Shown: piece by piece, positions 38,933 to 51,063 of the stretch
Layout of the letters: each line of letters starts with the position of its first letter
Numbering within the stretch: the first letter of the stretch is position 1
DNA from: Brachycybe producta
Lineage: Eukaryota; Arthropoda; Diplopoda; Playtdesmida; Andrognathidae
Assembly: GCA_036925085.1 (NCBI GenBank)
Contig: JAUPFP010000001.1
Location: forward strand, 20,857,229 to 20,921,228
Direction of reading: 5' to 3'
Length of the DNA stretch: 64,000 bases
Notes under the pieces: generated by a model
Seen by the model: the letters and a program-made list of their open reading frames with translations, nothing else
Database searches by the model: none
Told to the model about the DNA's origin: nothing
Made by a program: the position numbers and the translations under genes

Positions 38933-40915
38933 TCCGAGGTTACATTGCAGCAAAGTAGCTGTAAAGTAGCAGTAATAAACATATGGTCATGAGCCTTTAA
39001 CCCTATTGCAGGGGGTCTGAGTAGTATCTCGTCCAGAAGAGATAAAAAAAATTATCTCATGTCCTCAACAGGGCTCCGTACAATCTATTGCGAAACCGCA
39101 AAATTGCAACTTTAGCCTCTCTTTTTTTTTGGTCAAAACAGGGGCTTAAAAATTTTCTAAAATCAAAAGCTAAACATGATATTTTGAAAATCTTTTTTTC
39201 TTTCTTTCTTGATTTAGATTTCAAAACATGTTCTAAGTTTTTCATTTCTTACAAAAGACTTTCTTTTAAAGTTGAAAAATATAGTTCTATAAAAAAAGAA
39301 GCCCTAAAGATATATATTTTTATCCTAATGGAACATGTAATCTCTGCCTTAAGATATACTTTTAGCAAAACTGGTTCATATATCGAATTTGTTTCTTCTA
39401 AACATTAGAAAAATTTGTATAAAAAAAAATGAGGAAATTTTCCTCTTTTCAAATTTTCTTTTTGAGTTTTAATCTCTATAGCTCAAAAGTGAGCTTGGTT
39501 TTTTTTTAGTCATGATTTTTTTATGAATGTTTAATAATTCAAAATGCATCTGTAGATATTTTTTTTAAAAAAATCATCTGTATTAAAAAATTGCTGTTGT
39601 TGTTGTTGTTGTTGGTTCTTACACAAATTTTTGTAATATAATAAAAAAATAGGGGAAGAAGAAAAAAACAACATTTAGTAACATTTAAAATGTGTCCTTA
39701 AGGAGCAATAGAAAAACTGGTGCTAAACAAAAATGCATAAAAGAGAAATTTGTATTACTTATTTTTATGTTACATTTTTTTGAGAAGTTTTATCATAAAA
39801 ATAAAATAAGCTTATTTTGCATATGAAATATCTTTTTTAAACAGCAGAATTAATAATCTTTTAAGAGCTGCTCCATAGAAAAAAAAATACTTGTGTAAAT
39901 TGCAATGTAGAGGGCGCTTGCAACCCATCCATAGGTGACCAAACTCCACTCGTGTCAATTAGTTGAAATAGAATGCACCCTTTTAGCTCTAAAAGCGTCC
40001 AAAACAACCTTAATTATCAGCACGTGGACAAATTTGCCCCCAGAACATTAATATAAGTGTAGAGAGCACGTGTAAAAATAGCGATGACGCAATTAAAAGT
40101 TTGTCACGTGAAAAAAACAAAAAAAGAAATGTGAGTCATGAGTTGAAGAGTGTCAATACATTTCAAGGAGAGGAGGGCTAGTGGCGCCATCTAATTGGAT
40201 AAAAACAAAATAAATATCGATTCAGCCATCCTCAGCTATTAATATGAAGTTACCCTTTTTATGATTCAGGATACTCTTCTAGTTTCTAAAACACCAAGTT
40301 TATTTTTAAAGTTTTCAACAAAAAAAACATTAAAGTTAGAATTGCTAGTGACGTCTTAATGTGAATGTTAGGGATGGTTTACACATGCAGAAAAAATAAG
40401 CAGAAAATAGAAAAATATATTAAAAATCAGAGATAATGTTTTAGCTACATTTCTGCTTTCTGTCGCACTAATTGGGTTCTCCACAAATTACAGCAGAAAA
40501 TATTTCAAGAACATGGTTGAGGAAGATCAGCCATTAAGAATATAATGCCACTGAAGTACGGTTTTCTATTGGCTGATAACAATATCGCCATTTTGTTTTG
40601 TTCATTTCTTCATATAACATTATTCAAATTAGATAAATTCTTTTTCCTTTGGGATTTTTTTCCAGAATGTGGGATCCAGCCTTTAGATAAGTTTTTGAAT
40701 ATTAAGAAACTATACTAGTCAAAATATACACAAAATAGTGGAATAACAATTTGCTATCAGATGCTGCATAATGCAATACGATGCAATGGGGAATAAAGTA
40801 AAGTAAAGCTGAATGATAAACACACTTTGCTTTAATCAATAGACTAGAATAACATTTTATTAGAAATAGTAGAATTAGGTTTAAGATAAGTAAAATTACT
40901 TTAAATAATAATAAA
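38933..40915. other. Long AT-rich stretch without recognisable genes
   Basis: Holds the duplicate at 39886-39935 noted above, a (GTT)n at 39594-39612, a short F scrap (AGGATACTCTTCTAGTTTCT at 40264) and GGTTTACACATGCAGAAAA at 40385. Several 60-106 codon frames are lysine/phenylalanine-rich by composition only. Confidence 0.45.
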
Positions 40916-41075
40916 AAAATTAGGTTAAGATGTTTTATGAAGAACAGATTTTTGAATTCTGGGTATTCTGTGTTTGAGAAGCAATAATAAAGAGAAAATT
41001 AAAAGTGGTTTAGTAACTAGAAAGGTAGCTTAATCACTTAATAGTATTTTGATGTTGATTTCTTTCAAAATAAAA
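40916..41075. repeat. F-family fragment
   Basis: AGGTTAAGATGTTTTATGAA, TTCTGGGTATTCTGTGTTTG and AACTAGAAAGGTAGCTTAAT; a decayed arm. Confidence 0.5.
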
Positions 41076-41110
41076 CTCAAACTCAATTCAAACTCACAGA
41101 TCTATCAGTA

Positions 41111-41936
41111 GCTTGCAAAATGGCTGCCATTTATAATTTAATATCAAGAAAGATATAAAAAGTGTCAACTTTGCACATGTCGTTTAGTTATTGGCCTACA
41201 GTAGAATATATATTAAAAATCTACAAGTAGGTTTTATGGTATGGTTAACTTCCGGTATCATTTCCGGTTATCCTTTTAATACCAGTTCAAAGTAAGAATT
41301 AGTTGAATTTCATAAAAAATAGTTCCAATTTATCAAGATAAGAAAATCTCGTTTTTACTATTTATTGCAAAAGGTAACTTCAGCTAAAAAAAAATCCCCA
41401 GTTTTTTAAAAGCAGCCATTTTTGAGCTTACAAAATGGCTACCATTTATAACTTCATATCAAGAAAGATGTAAAAAAGTGCCAACTTTTTCACATTTGGT
41501 TTAATATTGGTCTTACACTAGAATATTTTTTATTTGAAACCTGCCAGTTGGTTTTATGGCATAGTTAACTTCCGGTATAATTTCCGGTTATCCATTTATT
41601 ACCAGTTCAAAGTAAGAATTAGTTGGATTTGAAAAAAAAAAGTTGAAATCTATCAAGATAAGAAAACTTTCGTTTTTACTATTTATTGCAAAGAGTAAGC
41701 TTAAACTCCAAAAAAAAAAATCCCCCAGTTTTTTAAAAGCAGCCATCTTTGAGCTTGCAAAATGGCTGCCATTTATAACTTCATATCAAGAAAGATTTCA
41801 AAAAGTGCCAACTTTTTCACATTTGGTTTAATATCGGTCTTACACTAGAATATTTTTTTTTATTTGAGATCTGCCAGTTGGTTTTATGGCATAGTTAACT
41901 TCCGGTATCATTTCCGGTTATCCATTTAATACCAAG
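41111..41936. repeat. Tandem repeat, 315-327 bp unit, 2.6 copies
   Basis: Starts at the words GCTTGCAAAATGGCTGCCA (41111), GCTTACAAAATGGCTACCA (41426) and GCTTGCAAAATGGCTGCCA (41753). Each unit contains TAACTTCCGGTATCATTTCC, CAGTTCAAAGTAAGAATTAG and TATCAAGATAAGAAAA. A more decayed fourth trace (ATGGCTGCCATAATCGCTTGG) lies at 42101. No conserved reading frame across units. Confidence 0.85.
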
Positions 41937-42639
41937 CCTCGAAAAGTCTTTTAGTCGCCTAGATATCAGACATGTTAAATCATGGCTGTAATTCGACAGG
42001 TGTTTGAAATGGGTTTGTTGTCGCGCGAGCATATTTTTTTAGAGGGGGGGGGGGGGGAGGGTGCTTCAGTAAGAATGATTTTTTTATTCGGAAAAAATTT
42101 ATGGCTGCCATAATCGCTTGGTTTAACATTGGTCCTATATATTTTTTCTGTCTGTCTCTCTCTCTCGCTCTCTCGCTCTCTCTATTTTTTATCTCTCTTG
42201 CAGTTCAACCAAAAAAAAACATATTTTTCAGTAAATTTCCTATTTTTTTTTTCTGCTTTTCAAACATGTTGTAAGAAATTGTCACAAAGTAGAGGATTTT
42301 ATTTTTGGAGACATTTTTTTTTTGGAGATGTTCTTATAAGGGTCCCTATATATATCTACACAGCCATGATATTTGGTATTCATGATGGTGAATCTAACTT
42401 ATGATGATGGAAAAGGATGTTCAAGATTGCTATCAGTGATTGCTTTCTTACAAGGGGCAGCCACGTTAAGTTTACATTGCTTAAGGCGGCTTAATAAATA
42501 TTTATTTTGCTTTTTGTCTCTGCGGATGGCGCCACTGCAGTGGTTAATGCTAAGTTCCATATTAGTTTTTTTTTGTAAAATCTGGGCACAAAAACGTCCA
42601 CAGCAAACGTATATTTTTTTTTTAGAAACAACTTTACCA
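41937..42639. other. Unassigned stretch
   Basis: G(13) run at 42044, (TC)n at 42150-42183, and a lone hairpin word (GCTATCAGTGATTGC) at 42430 matching the 22040 cluster. CGCCACTGCAGTGG at 42530 is a short palindrome repeated as CACTGCAGTGGCGCC at 42979. No gene. Confidence 0.4.
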
Positions 42640-43340
42640 AAAAATTCAAATTGTTTTAAAAACTAGAATGGTAAAAGATTATGTTAAATGTTTTTTATGG
42701 CAATATTTTAAAAAATAAACAATTTTTTACTTCAGTTTGAAAATGATCCTTTTTTTTTTTGGCTTTTTTTTTCATTTACATTTTGTGAGAAACTATTTTA
42801 GTCGTTTTCAAACTGTCATAAAATGTTTATTTTTTAAAGATGTCATCATAAAAAATACTTTCAGTATTATTACCAACTATTCTAGTTTTTAAAACACTTT
42901 TTTCGTAATGTTTTTTTTTCAGAAAAACGTTTGCTTGAAAAATATAAGAAAATATAAGGGGAAGAGACCTCCTATAGCCACTGCAGTGGCGCCTTCTGGA
43001 GGACGAGAACAAAATTAAAATCTATTAAGCCGCTGAGAAAGTTTAACACTTTAAAACCACCTTAACAAAAAAAAATCGAAAGTGTTTTAGAAACTAGAAC
43101 GGTATTATAGACGAAAATTTAGAACAAAAAAAATATATTTCTGTTTAAATTGGGGTCATTTTCAAACTCATCTAAAAAGCTTATTTTTAAAAAAATATCA
43201 ACATGAAATTATACTTGAAGTGATTGAGCTAGCTACTGACCTTCTAGTTTCTAAATCACGTTCACATTTCTCTTCATTTTGCATCTGAAAGACAGAATAA
43301 TCAAGAGTTCCAAAGGCGTTTTACACTTTATAAACACCGT
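42640..43340. repeat. F-family foldback array
   Basis: Inverted pieces AAAAACTAGAATGGTAAAAG, CTATTCTAGTTTTTAAAACA, AACTAGAACGGTATTATAG and GACCTTCTAGTTTCTAAATC; includes poly-T runs. Confidence 0.6.
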
Positions 43341-43468
43341 AATTTTATTTTGTACAAATTAGTTTTGATATGTGAAGAAACAAATAACTGCAAAGTTATT
43401 TTTTTACAAAATGTTTTAACATTTATAATTTCTGAGATTTTTAAACAATTTTCCCTTTTTGCCGTGTT

Positions 43469-43840
43469 TTGGAAAGTGTAGAGAGGGGGGAGAGAGAGAA
43501 ACGTGGAGGGGGAAAAAGTGGGAGGGGGTGACTGAAATTGAAATGAAAGGAGTAAAAAAGGAACAAACGATGCGCATGCGCACACCAGAGAAAATGAAAA
43601 ACTCATTTTCTCTTTCAAATATAAAAAGGGGAGGGGATAATAGTAGCAAAATTAAACTACAGTTTATCACAGGCAAATTGTGCCCAGCATTAGAATTTCT
43701 TTTCCTCCGCCCTTTTATGAACGTTATCAATTTCTAATTGGGTTTGTTACTTGGTCTGACGTCATAAAAGGGTGGAGGAAAAGAAATTCTAATGCTGGGC
43801 ACAATTGCCTGTGAATTTTGCTCCCGTCATTTATGACGGG
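43469..43840 (+). mobile_element. Helitron-like element, H family, truncated at both ends
   Basis: Long form. 5' begins only at GGAAAGTGTAGAG; the 3' end keeps CCCGTCATTTATGACGGG but lacks TTACCCCACTAG and runs into an A1 element at 43858. Carries the internal foldback at 43669-43812 and CATGCGCACACCAGAGAAAA, which the short form lacks. Confidence 0.72.
43669..43812. mobile_element. Foldback block inside the Helitron-like copy
   Basis: 144 bp, ACAGGCAAATTGTGCCCAGC to GCTGGGCACAATTGCCTGT, with TCTGACGTCATAAAAGGG at one side of the centre. Orientation opposite to 9977 in the window, same within the Helitron. Confidence 0.7.
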
Positions 43841-43857
43841 AGCACTTTGATAATAAT

Positions 43858-44183
43858 TCAGCCTCGGAATTTTTTTATGAAATATCAAGCGAATATTTCT
43901 CAATTTGTGGCTCCAAGTGCCAGTTGTGAAGTTATCATCATCTTTTGACGGATAGACCAACAGCAATTATACCTTTTTTTAATAAAATATGCTGACTAGA
44001 GATTAGAATGTCTGGTTACTATCAACTGTCAACTGAGAGTTCTAGTCTCTAACGCAGTGTTTTTGATTTAAAAAAAAACATAATTGTTGGTTGATCTAAA
44101 CGTGTTGGTACTTCACACTTGACTCTTGGGGCCACAGGTTGAGAAACCTTTGCTTTGATATTGCATAAAAATCCGAGCCCCTA
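43858..44183. mobile_element. hAT-like MITE, A1 family
   Basis: 326 bp, ends TCAGCCTCGGAATTTTTTTA and TAGGGGCTCGGATTTTTATG. Shares TCTGGTTACTATCAACTGTC and the GTTGATCTAAACG words. No duplication can be read, so one end may be rearranged; the left end lies next to the broken Helitron end. Confidence 0.75.
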
Positions 44184-44605
44184 ATAGGCCTAATACTGTC
44201 TTGAGGCGTTGTTTCTGCGACATAATGTTTGATATATTTTACTATCTTAGTGATCTCTTTGTCATTTCTTTTCTTCTAATGAATCACAATATTATGACAA
44301 TAACATCTTTACTAAAGCCTACATTGCATTAAAAAAACAAAAGGATGTAAAGTTTTACTTGTATTGTTGTAAATATATCATGAATAGATATTTTATCTTT
44401 TGTTTTCTTTATCAACTGTTATTGAATTTCGTCTCAAAGTAAATCTCTTGTCAAGATAAGACAGTAGGATCTACTTTTTTTTAGGTCCTTTTTTTTCTTT
44501 CTCTAAAAGATTAGTTCTTTATTATTTTTGCAAAGATAATTAGAAATGTTTTAATATTAATAACAATAAGTTATTTTAAAAAAAAGTACTTTATATGATC
44601 TATAA
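44184..44605. other. AT-rich stretch, nothing recognised
   Basis: No gene or named repeat. Confidence 0.4.
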
Positions 44606-44700
44606 CAGGGGTCGGTAAAATGCGGCCCGCGGGCCAAATTTGGCCCGCCTCATCTTTTTTGTACGGCCCGGGAATGGGGCTGACTGCCGAGTTGAGAAGT
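44606..44700 (+). mobile_element. hAT-type transposon end fragment
   Basis: CAGGGGTCGGTAAAATGCGG then CCCGCGGGCCAAATTTGGCC is the familiar outer end of hAT (Charlie/Zaphod-type) elements: CAGGGGTCGGCAAA followed by GCGGCCCGCGGGCC. No opposite end is found, and the neighbouring DNA belongs to another repeat. Identification is by remembered family ends. Confidence 0.65.
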
Positions 44701-44739
44701 TGCAAAAAAGACCGTATGTGGCAAAATAAATAGAATAGA

Positions 44740-45195
44740 ATTATTAAACTGAAAACAGTTCTGTTTTCGGTTGCATTTTGAGTTGAATTTTTCTTTATGT
44801 GGTAACCAGGCCCTTTGGCCAAGACTTCACACGCAGAAAACGGTGACTGAAAATGCGACAGAAAAAAAAAAACTTTCTTTTTTAATAAATAATTCTATTC
44901 TATTTATTTGACAGAAAGTAGACAGAAAAAATTTAAATAGACTAGATTTATTAAAATGAGAAAAATTCTGTTTTCGGTCGCATTTTGAGTTGAATTTTTC
45001 TTCATGTGTGGTAAACCAGGCCCTTGGACAAGATTCCACACGCAGAAAACGGTGATTGAAAATGCGACTGAAAAAAAAACATTTCTTTTTTATTAAATCT
45101 ATTCTATTTATTTGACAGAAAGTATCTAGACAGAAAAAAAAAGCAAAATAAATAGACTAGATTTATTAAAATGAGTTAAATTCTGTTTTCGGTCT
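44740..45195. repeat. Tandem ~209-bp unit, two copies
   Basis: CACACGCAGAAAACGGTGAC (44829) recurs as CACACGCAGAAAACGGTGAT (45038). Each unit has CTATTTATTTGACAGAAAGTA, GACTAGATTTATTAAAATGA, TTCTGTTTTCGGTCGCATTT and GGTAAACCAGGCCC. GACAGAAAGTAG links it to the minisatellite element at 32602. Open frames here are repeat artefacts. Confidence 0.7.
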
Positions 45196-45725
45196 TATTT
45201 TCTGTTGATTATTTTTTTAAATTTATTTGAAACATTTAGCCCTATTACTACCCACCATATAAAATACAGAAAAAAATCCGCCATAAATGCAGAAAATTAT
45301 GAATAATGTCTTAACAGTTAATAAATAAAATCTATAACCATATGCAGTTAACAGCTGATTGTGATTAATGCAGTGGAGCTCTTTCTCTCTATCCTTGGCT
45401 TATATACTGAAGCCACATTTTGACTTTTGACCTTTTTGTTCTCTCCTCCTCCTCCTCCTCCTCCCTCCTCCTCTGTTGTTTATATGGTAACTTATTTTGT
45501 TGTTGGTTGTTGCCAATTAAAGACATGAGCTTTTTTTTTTAGTCATATATATACAATGATAATACATGTACATTTTAGCTCCACCTTCCTCATATTTAAG
45601 CCTCTTTTTAGCTTCAACACTTTAATGTACTTTTACTCCATATATGTATGACTAATGAGCTTCTGTTTCATTTTGAAATCATCATTAGTAAAGAAGAGAA
45701 TACTGAAAATGATATTGGAGGGTTG

Positions 45726-45783
<58 letters not shown>

Positions 45784-46017
45784 AAAGAGAGAGAGAGAGA
45801 GAGAGGGGAGGTTGAAATCTAGATTGTTGTTGAGGAGGAGGCTTTTTTTTATTTCCCATCATCATCTTTTTTTTTTTCTTCTTCAGATTTCTAATGTGTG
45901 TTTTCTGTCATTTATGTTACACTATTTGAATTATTATGTTTGCAATAAATATACAGAGTGATCACAAAAGAGCTTCACATTTTTCATAGTTAGAAGTAGT
46001 GTCTCCTTTATGTATAA
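45196..46017. other. Unassigned stretch with CCT and GA tracts
   Basis: (CCT)n at 45444-45470 and (GA)n at 45732-45805. TACAGAGTGATCACAAAAGA at 45952 resembles other CAGAGTG transposon-like starts. No gene. Confidence 0.45.
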
Positions 46018-46690
46018 AGCCGGTATTACATTAGCAACCTCCAATGCAATTCAACTTGCAATGCAACCTGTGATGTGACTTTGCAACTTAGAACTTTGAA
46101 CTTTGTAATAAACTTCTATATCAAACAATATGCAACCTAGTTGCCAATCAAGTTTTCAAAACTTCGTTTATGTCAAGGGGCCGCCGACAAATTCGGGTGA
46201 ATCTCGTACGGTATCGGAAGCCATTTTACTTTTAATCTGCGTTTTACTGAATTTTAAAATTTCAAATTCTATTCTGGATTATCCAAGTAAAATTCAGCTA
46301 AAAAGTAAAATGACTTTCCATCCACACGATGATCTGCTGTGAATCTTAAGTGAAAAATCGTGCGTGATTTTCTTCAATGTTGGCCCCATCGGTTTGTGTC
46401 CATATTGTGATCAACTAACAGGAAGTTCATAAACCGGAAGTCATGAAACCGGAAATTCGTTCAATGTTACATATGTCATCTTCGGCAAACGGCCTGATTG
46501 GTTGTTTGTCAGAAAGTTTACTTGAAAAGTTTCTCAAAGTTGAACCTGTTTAACTCGGTGAGACTGAGTTTGACACTAGTTGAAAGGAAAGTTTTATCAA
46601 GTTGCAAATGTCATATCACACTATAAACATTGAAGTTGCATGTCACAATGCACGTTTTATTGCATCAAAGTTGCTAGTGTAATAGCGGCT
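46018..46690. mobile_element. MITE with TAA duplication, T family
   Basis: Ends AGCCGGTATTACATTAGCAA and AGCCGCTATTACACTAGCAA, 673 bp, flanked by TAA at 46015-46017 and 46691-46693. Interior: CTTGCAATGCAACCTGTGAT and complement-like words near the right end. PIF/Harbinger-like by duplication. Confidence 0.8.
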
Positions 46691-46828
46691 TAAGAGCTGT
46701 TTCACATGGAAGGGTTTTTGTTGTTGTTGCATATTTGTCTTGTCCCCTTTTTATTACAAGCTTTTTTTTTATTTACGAGCTAAGTTGACATGACCGTTGT
46801 CCGTTTGCATCGATTTGTATTTCTCCTA

Positions 46829-47845
46829 TTACTTCGAGAAATCTCCACAAAGAGCGCTAGCATCATTTTTCTACTGAGCCCATAGACCCAATGTTATTGA
46901 AAAAAAAACGTTAGTTTTTAAGTTACACAGTCGAGGTAATATGTTTATTTGTCATATTTAAAGTTGTCCAATTTTGATGGTTCAAAGTGCAATGTGCACT
47001 TTAAATATATGTTCATTTAGTGATAGAGTGTCAAGAAATTGGTAAGTGCGATTCTATTTTTTAAAAAAAAATATTTCAAAATCGCGAATTTCTAACTCTT
47101 ATGTTAAACTCCATTGAGTACGCGCTCGTAAAAAAACATCTATTAAAATGTTGGTAAAAATACCGAAAAATAACTTTAAAAATCCACAAGTAAATCACAG
47201 TGAAGCCAACACATTGACGCACGTGCTGAATTTTTTCTGTTTTTTTTTTAAAAAAATAATTTTTAGGTATTTTTACCAACATTTTAATGGATGTTTTTTT
47301 TTTTGCTTACGAGCGCTTACTCAATGGAGTTTAACAATTCTAACTTCTTATGTTAAACTCCATTGGGTACGCGCTTGTAAGAAAAAACATCCAATAAAAT
47401 GCTCGTAAAAATACGTAAAAATAATTTTAAAAAACAAGAAAAAAAAAATCAGCACGTGCGCCAATGTGTTGGCTTCACTGTGGTTTAATTGTTGGTTTTT
47501 TTAAATTATTTTTAGGTATTTTTAAGAGCATTTTAATGGATGTTGTTTGCTTACGAGCGCGCGTACTCAATGGAGTTTAACATAAAAGTTAGAAATTCGC
47601 GATTTTGAAATATTTTTTTAAAAATAGAACAGCACTTACCAATTTTTTGTCATTCTATCACTCGATCAGCATATCTTTAAGGTGCACATTTTACTTTAAA
47701 ACATCAAAATTGGACAAGTTTAAATATGAAAAATAAACATGACCGCGACTGTGTTTTTTTAATTAACGTTTATTTTTTAATAGAAAAACGATGCTAGCGC
47801 TCTTTGTGGAGATTTTTCGAACTAATTTCGCGATGTAGCCTTTTA
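46829..47845. mobile_element. TTAA-type foldback element, P family copy 3 (long)
   Basis: Right end GCGATGTAGCCTTTTAA; left end decayed before ATTACTTCGAGAAATC. About 1 kb. The arm words GAGCGCTAGCATC, CCCATAGACCCAATGTTA, GTTAAACTCCATTGAGTACG, GCCAACACATTG and GCACGTGCTG occur, the last ones four times in alternating orientation, so the centre has been duplicated relative to copy 2. Confidence 0.75.
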
Positions 47846-48239
47846 ACGAACTTCCCCATAAAACCTAGAAAGCTGAAATTTTGTATCACAGCAGCCTGCA
47901 CTATTGCGACCTGTAAATCTATCAAATTTTGACAGATCCTCGAATGACCTTTCCAGGATCTGTTATAGAAGGGCTTAAATAACGTACTTTTCATTTATTT
48001 ACTTGTTTTCCAAATGTATTTCGACGTTGGAATTTTCTTCCAGTTGCCAGCACATAGTTCTGTTTTAGAATGAATTCAATTCTGACTCTGATTTAATTTA
48101 AATCTTGTCTGAATGACAACCATTTATGATTGGAATTGACACATGGCTCTCGAGCTGATTGATAGCAAATGTACTTGAGTTGAATTTATTAGTGGCGATG
48201 AGTGGTTGAGTCAAGCAACCAAGTGACGAACACTAAGAC
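47846..48239. other. Unassigned stretch
   Basis: No gene or named repeat. Confidence 0.35.
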
Positions 48240-49040
48240 TTGCAAAATTTTTGATTTATCAATATTTCGGTATTTTTTTTTAAATATCGTGCTATATTTT
48301 TTTTTAAATATACTCGATGTATCGAAAAATAGAAACAAATAAAAAAAATAAAAAAAAATCGAAAAAAAATCGAAAGAAATCGAAACAAAACAAAAAAAAT
48401 CGAAAAAAATCGAAGAAATCGAAAATAATAATAAAAAAATTGACAAAAATCGAAAAAAACAGAAAAAGATCGAAAAAAATCGAAAACAATCGAAAAAAAA
48501 ACGAAAAAAAATCGAAAAAATCGAAAATAATAATAAAAAAATAATAAAAAAATTGGAAAAAAAAAAAAAAAATCGAAAAAAAAGTCGAAAAAATCGAAAA
48601 AAAGTCGAAAAAAATCGAAAAAAATCGAAAGAAATTGAAAAAAATCGAAAAAAAGTCGAATAAAATTCACAAAAATCGAAAAAATCAAAAGAAATAAAAA
48701 CAAAATCGAAAAAAAAAAAAAATGGAAAAATTAAAAAAATAAAAAAATTGAAAAAAAAAAAAATTAAAATTAAAATTAAAATTATTAAAAAATTATTTAA
48801 AAAAATTATTAATTAAAATTAAAAAAAATTATTTTTTATATATATTTCGATATTTTTCGGTGTTTAGATTTTTTCGTTTTTTTTATTTTCGATATTTCAA
48901 CTTATTAAATTTTTTTTCAATTTTTCGATTTTTCAATTTTTTGATTTTTCGATTTTTCGATTTTTTTTCGATTTTTACGATTTTGTTTTGATTTTTCGAT
49001 ATACCGTTAAAATCGATTTTTTTTTTAAATTATCGGAACG
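48240..49040. repeat. CGAAAAAAAT low-complexity region
   Basis: Dozens of TCGAAAAAAA words of variable length, then A/T filler, then TTTTTCGATTTTT words in the opposite sense, so the whole block is loosely palindromic with AATATTTCGGTAT at 48260 and CGATATTCGG at 49030 as rough ends. A 156-codon minus frame (FFDFF-rich) is a composition artefact. Confidence 0.85.
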
Positions 49041-49589
49041 ATATTCGGTTTGTTAGTGATGACAACATTCTATCTTTTTGAATGTTAGTATCGTGTGAAG
49101 CAGAAAAAAAAAACTTTTTCACCCATTTTTGTGGCGCTACTTTGTTGCGACACATTAGCTTACAAGCTCGTTAATTTCGAGCTGTTTCTTTTTGTATTCG
49201 CCCTGTACAACCAACTAACCTATTTTTCTAATTGGCTATTCTACTCTAAAGCCGCATTCTGTTTTTTTTTCTTTTTTCTTTTCCTATTTAAATATTTATG
49301 TAAATCCTGTGTATTGTATACAGTGTGCATAATTAAAATGCAGACAATTATTTATGACACACAACAGATTGATAGACATATAAAGTTTAATGTAGGTTAT
49401 TGCTTAGTTTTGTATTAATGAATGACTAATTGTTGCTTGTGTGTTTCTGCGCTGAAAAACAATGAAAGTTGTATACGCTTATTATTCCGGGTTGTATTGG
49501 TTTACAAGGTGTGTAAAAAGTAACTTCAGGTCAATTTTTTTAAAATTCTTGTGAATTTTGAACAATAAATCCTACTTATTCCTGTCTTT
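49041..49589. other. Unassigned stretch
   Basis: A 107-codon plus frame at 49095 is unsupported by any domain. AAGGTGTGTAAAAAGTAACT at 49508 may be a transposon end. No gene called. Confidence 0.35.
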
Positions 49590-49869
49590 TAAGTGCAATA
49601 TTAGGAGGAACTTGAATTTGTTTTGGAAACTAGAAGAGTAGCTCAATCACGTAAGGATGTTTTGGTGTTGATATTTTTTAAAATAAACTTTTTATCAGAG
49701 TTTGATTTTTTGAGCTACCTTTCTAGTTTCTAAAACATTTTTCTTTGCTTCTAATTTTGCTTCTAAAAACGGAATAATCAAAATTTGAAATTATTCTCAG
49801 CGATTCAAGAGCAACATTAAAAATCAAAATTGAGAGTGTTGTTAGAAACTAGAACGTTAACTGAATCAC
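49590..49869. repeat. F-family DNA, left of an inserted P element
   Basis: CTGTCTTTTAAGTGCAATAT, AACTAGAAGAGTAGCTCAAT and AACTAGAACGTTAACTGAAT, interrupted at CACTTA by the element 49870-50452; the F text resumes as CGATATTTTTCATG at 50453. Confidence 0.65.
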
Positions 49870-50452
49870 TTATGATGCTATATTGATGGCATGACGAAAA
49901 TGAGTATGATGCAATATCTGGTATAGCCGTTTAACACGGTGTGTGTGTTCGGTTTTCGTTTAGTCTTTTTTTTGCTTACAGTTTATATTTGAAACGTATT
50001 TTAAAGTGCAATAAGCACTCAAATATTACTGTGAATCCACTTATACCTTTGCAAAACCCTAATTATGGTTCCTTCTATTTTTAAAGAAAGTTTGAAAATA
50101 GCCTACATGTTAATTTCCATAGACAAATAGTTCGTTTCCAAAATCGCCTATGGAAATTAGCATGTAGGCTATTTTCAGAATTATTTTAAAAATAGAAAGA
50201 ACCATAATTAAGGTTTTACAAAAGTATCAGTGGATTCACAGTAATATTTGAGTGTTTATTGCACTTTAAATTACGTTTCATACGCTAAAAGAGCGACTAA
50301 ACGAAAACCGAACACACAACATGCTAAACGGCTATATACCAGATGTTGCATCATCTTATATAGATTTCTATAGTAAATATATATAAATGTAGATGCTGGC
50401 GCCATCTACTGGTTATTTTCTTGAACTTACCCGTACAAATATAGCCTCTTAA
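49870..50452. mobile_element. TTAA foldback element, GATGCAATATCTGG type (P2)
   Basis: Right end TATAGCCTC followed by TTAA (50449-50452); left end TTATGATGCTAT decayed. Arms share GATGCAATATCTGGTATAGC / GCTATATACCAGATGTTGCATC-like text, CGGTTTTCGTTTAGTC, and CCTACATGTTAATTTCCATA with complements. It interrupts the F word AATCACTTAAGGATATTTTC exactly at TTAA. Related to P by GAGGCTA ends. Confidence 0.78.
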
Positions 50453-50510
50453 CGATATTTTTCATGTTTATATCTTTCAAAATAAACTTTTTATAGAATT
50501 TTAACATCAA

Positions 50511-50715
50511 AAAGTGACATGAATTTGAAAATTATAAAGTTTTCTTTTCAATCATCCTGTACATATGTAATGCATATGTGTTGTTGTTGTTTTTTCTCTA
50601 TGCACATTGAACACGCAAAATGCATTTCTTTTGCGTGTGTATATTAGTTTCTATGTGAATGTATGTTTTATGTGTTTGTTGTGTAATAATAGAAAATAAT
50701 AACAAGACTAGAAAA
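50511..50715. other. Short spacer
   Basis: Nothing recognised; (GTT)n at 50580. Confidence 0.35.
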
Positions 50716-50728
50716 GAAAGAATGAGAA

Positions 50729-50760
<32 letters not shown>

Positions 50761-50899
50761 AAGAAAGAGAGAAAAAGAAAGAGAGAGAAAGAGAGAGAGA
50801 GAGAGAAAAAGAGAAAGAGAGAGACAGAGAGAGAAAGAAAGAGAGAGAGGGAGAGAGACAATGAGAGAGAGACAAAGAGAGAGAGAGGGAGAGAGACAC

Positions 50900-50936
<37 letters not shown>

Positions 50937-50977
50937 AAAAGAGAGAGTGAGAGAGAGAAAGACAGAGAGAGAGGGAA

Positions 50978-51010
<33 letters not shown>

Positions 51011-51063
51011 CAGAGAGAGAGAGACACAGAGAGAGATAGAGAGAGTGTGAGAGAGAGAGAGAG
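50716..51063. repeat. GA microsatellite, ~350 bp
   Basis: GAGAGA with GAAA and GACA interruptions. The long open frames of 63-174 codons on both strands (RERERE / SLSLSL) are low-complexity artefacts. Confidence 0.97.

Noticed and set aside
48233..48703. 156-codon frame, phenylalanine rich
   Set aside because: CGAAAAAA low-complexity block; no domain, no conserved codon pattern.
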